DNA of 27,001 nt from Plakobranchus ocellatus (Eukaryota; Mollusca; Gastropoda; Plakobranchidae), in contig BLXT01006069.1 of assembly GCA_019648995.1 (NCBI GenBank), positions 948,716 through 975,716 of the forward strand. Direction: 5' to 3'. The position numbers and the translations under genes were made by a program. The notes under the pieces were generated by a model. It was not told where the DNA came from. It saw only the letters and a list, made by a program, of their open reading frames with translations, and did no database searches. Shown here piece by piece: positions 24,410-27,001 of the stretch (position 1 is its first letter; the number at the start of each line of letters is the position of its first letter).

Positions 24410-27001
24410 TTGAGAGATGATACGCGCATGCGCAGATTCACTTGTGATGCAACGCTTGTGCAGATTCGACACGATCCCAGAGCTCTGTGTTTTAATTTCT
24501 TAATTTAGTTTATTATATGATCCGCAAGGATAAAAAACACAATTTATATATATTGTGAAGTTTGCTTCAGTTGTGAAATGCATTTTTGTGCCCGTGAAAT
24601 GTGAAGGCTCCACTGTGGGAGTCTTTTATTTGTGATTCTTTGCGTGATAAAAACCTGCTTAACTTTTCCTTCACGCTTGGCTCTTTGTTCTGAGCGTTGT
24701 TCCCTTTAATTATACAAGTGCTTAGATAAAACAACCAGTCAGGCTTCTTTTGCCATTTGCTTCACTGTGAGAACACTGTCACTTGCTTACTTATTAGTTA
24801 TTCATAGAAAGTGAATGGACATGAAATCATTTTTCAATATGGCTACCCAGGAATACAAACAAAGAACCAGTAAAGGGGTCATTCAGTCACTTTCGAGTGC
24901 TGAACAAAAAGAACTTGAGGACAATACATGCATCTCTGACCCTAAGTCGTGCCTCTCGCAGCCGACTTCCTCGCCCACCCCTCCCACTGCTGCTCCCTCG
25001 AGTTCAGCCAAAGTTAACCTGCTATATAAAGATGCATGTTCACCTGGAACCAGTACTGGTACCAGGGGTGCGCTGCGAGCACGGTCAAGCTCGCACACGG
25101 AGGACCAAGTGAAGAAAAATGCGCACGCAGGAAAAGGTGGGAAGGGCAAAGGAAAGGAGAGTAAGGACAGGACTAAAGATAACAAAGATGTGGGCAAGGC
25201 ACTTGCTTCTATTCAAGAGCAAGTTAAAGCCCTTATGGCACTGGTTCCTATGGTCCAGGAGATGAAAAGTGCCTATGATGGTTACGTAGAAGCCACAAAT
25301 GATGAGCATGATAATATGGAAGACACATATTCAAATAAATAGTGAAGAAGAGGATAATGGAAATGATAATAACAAAGCTCTAGTTATTTTGAAGATGTGG
25401 CGGGTACTAGTGCCCCGCCAGAACTAGATCTCCAATCCCACATAGCCAAGGGGATAGAAAAACTCTTATCGGAAGGTCTCGGTAAAGACAGTAGAGACAA
25501 GTTGTCTAAAAAATATCATACCCCTACAAACTGTCCTCGCCTGGATATCTTACAGTGCAACCCTGAGATATTCAAACACGCTAGTGTTAGAGCTAGAATA
25601 AGGGACAATGCTCTCCAGAGTGTGCAAAAAGCGCTCACCAAAGGCCTTACAGCTATTACATTAGTCTTAGATCAGTTGAAAGAGGACAAAGACTCCGATA
25701 TTTAAGAGAAAGTGGCCGATGGTGTAGCATTAATTTCTGATGCTTCTCATTCATTAGACCTCTTCAGACGGCAAGCTTTTAAAGGGGAGCTTAAAGAGGA
25801 GTACAATTCCCTATGTTCAGGTGTTTATCCGGCTACAGATTCTTTGTTTGGACCGTATATCAATGAAAAAATAAAATTGGTCAACGAATCAATGAGAGTG
25901 GCAAAAAATACCCGTAAATTTCAACCTTACAACAAAAATGCCAGACGCTTCCCTTTTTTAGGCCAGCGCCACCATTGGAAATCGAGAGGAGGGGAAGCAA
26001 CACAGGACACCAGCCACAGCGCAACCATTGGCAGCCGTACAAGCGGCAGTTTCCAAAAAAGAAAATGTAAAGGTATGGCCTAGATGCAGTAAGGCACCAG
26101 AGAGAAAGGTGGGAACTGTTAAGGCTTTCCTAGAGGAATGGCAGAACTTGACATCGGATCCATGTATTTTGGAATGTATTGAAGGGTGTAAAATTGACTT
26201 TCTCTCACCTCCCAGTCAGATTAAACTACCCCACCCCCTTAAGGTACGAAAAGGAGAAGATAATGCCCTGAGAGAATTGATCCAAGACCTAGAGAGTGAT
26301 GGAGTGATAGTTAAATGTGATCGCGAGGAAGGGGATTATATAAACAATGTGTTTGTAAGAGAGAAAAGGACTAAAGAGCATGGCTTAACCAAATACAGAA
26401 TGATTTTAAATGTAAAAGATTTAAACACTTACGTCAGGTATTTTCATTTCAAAATGGACACATTAGAGTCATCTTTAAATTTGGTGGAAAGGCATTGCTT
26501 TATGGCAAGCATAGATTTAGCTAACGCCTATCATTCGGTCGCAGGATTTCACAAAATATTTCAAGTTTCAATTTAAACAACAATTGTATAAATATTTGGT
26601 GTTGCCTCAGGGATACAGGGATAGTCCCCAAATTTTCACAAAAATCACAAAACCTATCGTAGCCCTTTTACTAAGAAAAAGATAATATGCAGTTTATACA
26701 TAGATGATTTATATGTGCAGGGCTCAGACTTTCTCGAATGTCAACATAACGTGAATTATGCCTGTAAAATTTTCGAGTCGCTCGGGTTTCAGGTTTCCCC
26801 TAAATCAGCTCTCATTCCTTCACAAGAACTTGAACATCTAGGATTTGTCTTGAACTCAGAAAACATGACCGTGTCGCTGGGGAAAAACAAAAAGGATCAT
26901 ATTTATAAAATGATTACAAAACTCCCTCATACTATGAAGGTTAGGACCCTAGCTCAGATTATAGGGACACTTGTGGCGTGCCTGCCGGCCGTAGAATATG
27001 G
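24410..27001 (+). mobile_element. DIRS-type (tyrosine-recombinase) retroelement, broken, running off the window
   Basis: The composition changes sharply near 24410-24425 (ACGCGCATGCGCAG), which I take as the left end; the exact boundary is uncertain. The order of parts is a ~400-bp non-coding left end, a gag-like region at about 24.8-26.1 kb that is Lys/Gly/Ser-rich and then DIRS-gag-like, and a reverse transcriptase region from about 26.1 kb to the window end. The RT carries a DLANAYHSV-type motif A and a YIDDLYVQGS catalytic box, followed by a LGFVL motif. Expected RNase H, methyltransferase-like and tyrosine recombinase parts and the right repeat lie outside. The visible part is not whole, with roughly four or five breaks of the reading frame. 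Long open stretches remain, so it looks moderately young. It lies in VPS35L intron 18, in the gene's orientation. Confidence 0.85.

Noticed and set aside
24883-25309. Minus-strand open frames opposite the retroelement
   Set aside because: They mirror the Ser/Lys/Gly-rich gag-like region of the DIRS-type element and show no independent coding signs.
1-27001. CRISPR array, operon or bacterial/phage genes
   Set aside because: Spliced animal exons dominate; the repeats found have no uniform short repeat-spacer structure.
24410-27001. Host gene encoded by the gag-like and RT open frames
   Set aside because: The RT motifs and the part order are those of a DIRS-type retroelement, and the frames are broken.

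Overview
The window is nuclear DNA from an animal. It is AT-rich and carries a many-exon gene with canonical GT-AG introns, several transposon families and dense simple repeats. A VPS35L gene of invertebrate-like divergence, RTE-like LINEs, tRNA-derived SINEs and a DIRS-type element together suggest a lophotrochozoan, perhaps a gastropod mollusc. That placement is an inference; no single marker fixes the taxon.

Layout: (1) 1-1060 is a degenerate tandem repeat of about 365 bp built from two half-units of about 180 bp. (2) 1125-1540 holds a tRNA-Leu-like relic and, on the minus strand, a convincing first coding exon (1467-1537) with a possible second exon. This would be an unidentified gene transcribed away from VPS35L. 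(3) 1538-2318 is the shared upstream region, with an (ATT)n tract and a 16-bp perfect palindrome. (4) 2319-24064 is the first 18 coding exons of VPS35L on the plus strand: 635 codons plus 2 nt, about two thirds of the usual protein. The reading frame holds across all 17 complete introns. (5) 24.4 kb to the window end is a DIRS-type retroelement sitting in intron 18. The remaining VPS35L exons must lie beyond it.

VPS35L is the scaffold subunit of Retriever (with VPS26C and VPS29), part of the Commander endosomal recycling assembly. The introns hold a 5'-truncated RTE-like LINE with a 12-bp target-site duplication (intron 1), the short 3' end of a second copy (intron 5), a SINE with an 11-bp duplication (intron 7), a second SINE-like element (intron 11), and a weak repeated motif family (intron 13).

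The most unusual structure is in exon 7/intron 7. The last ~55 bp of the exon plus its splice donor and the first intron bases are repeated about nine times into the intron at a ~70-bp period, leaving a ladder of donor-like sites. I found no CRISPR array, operon, bacterial gene or clear new enzymatic system.
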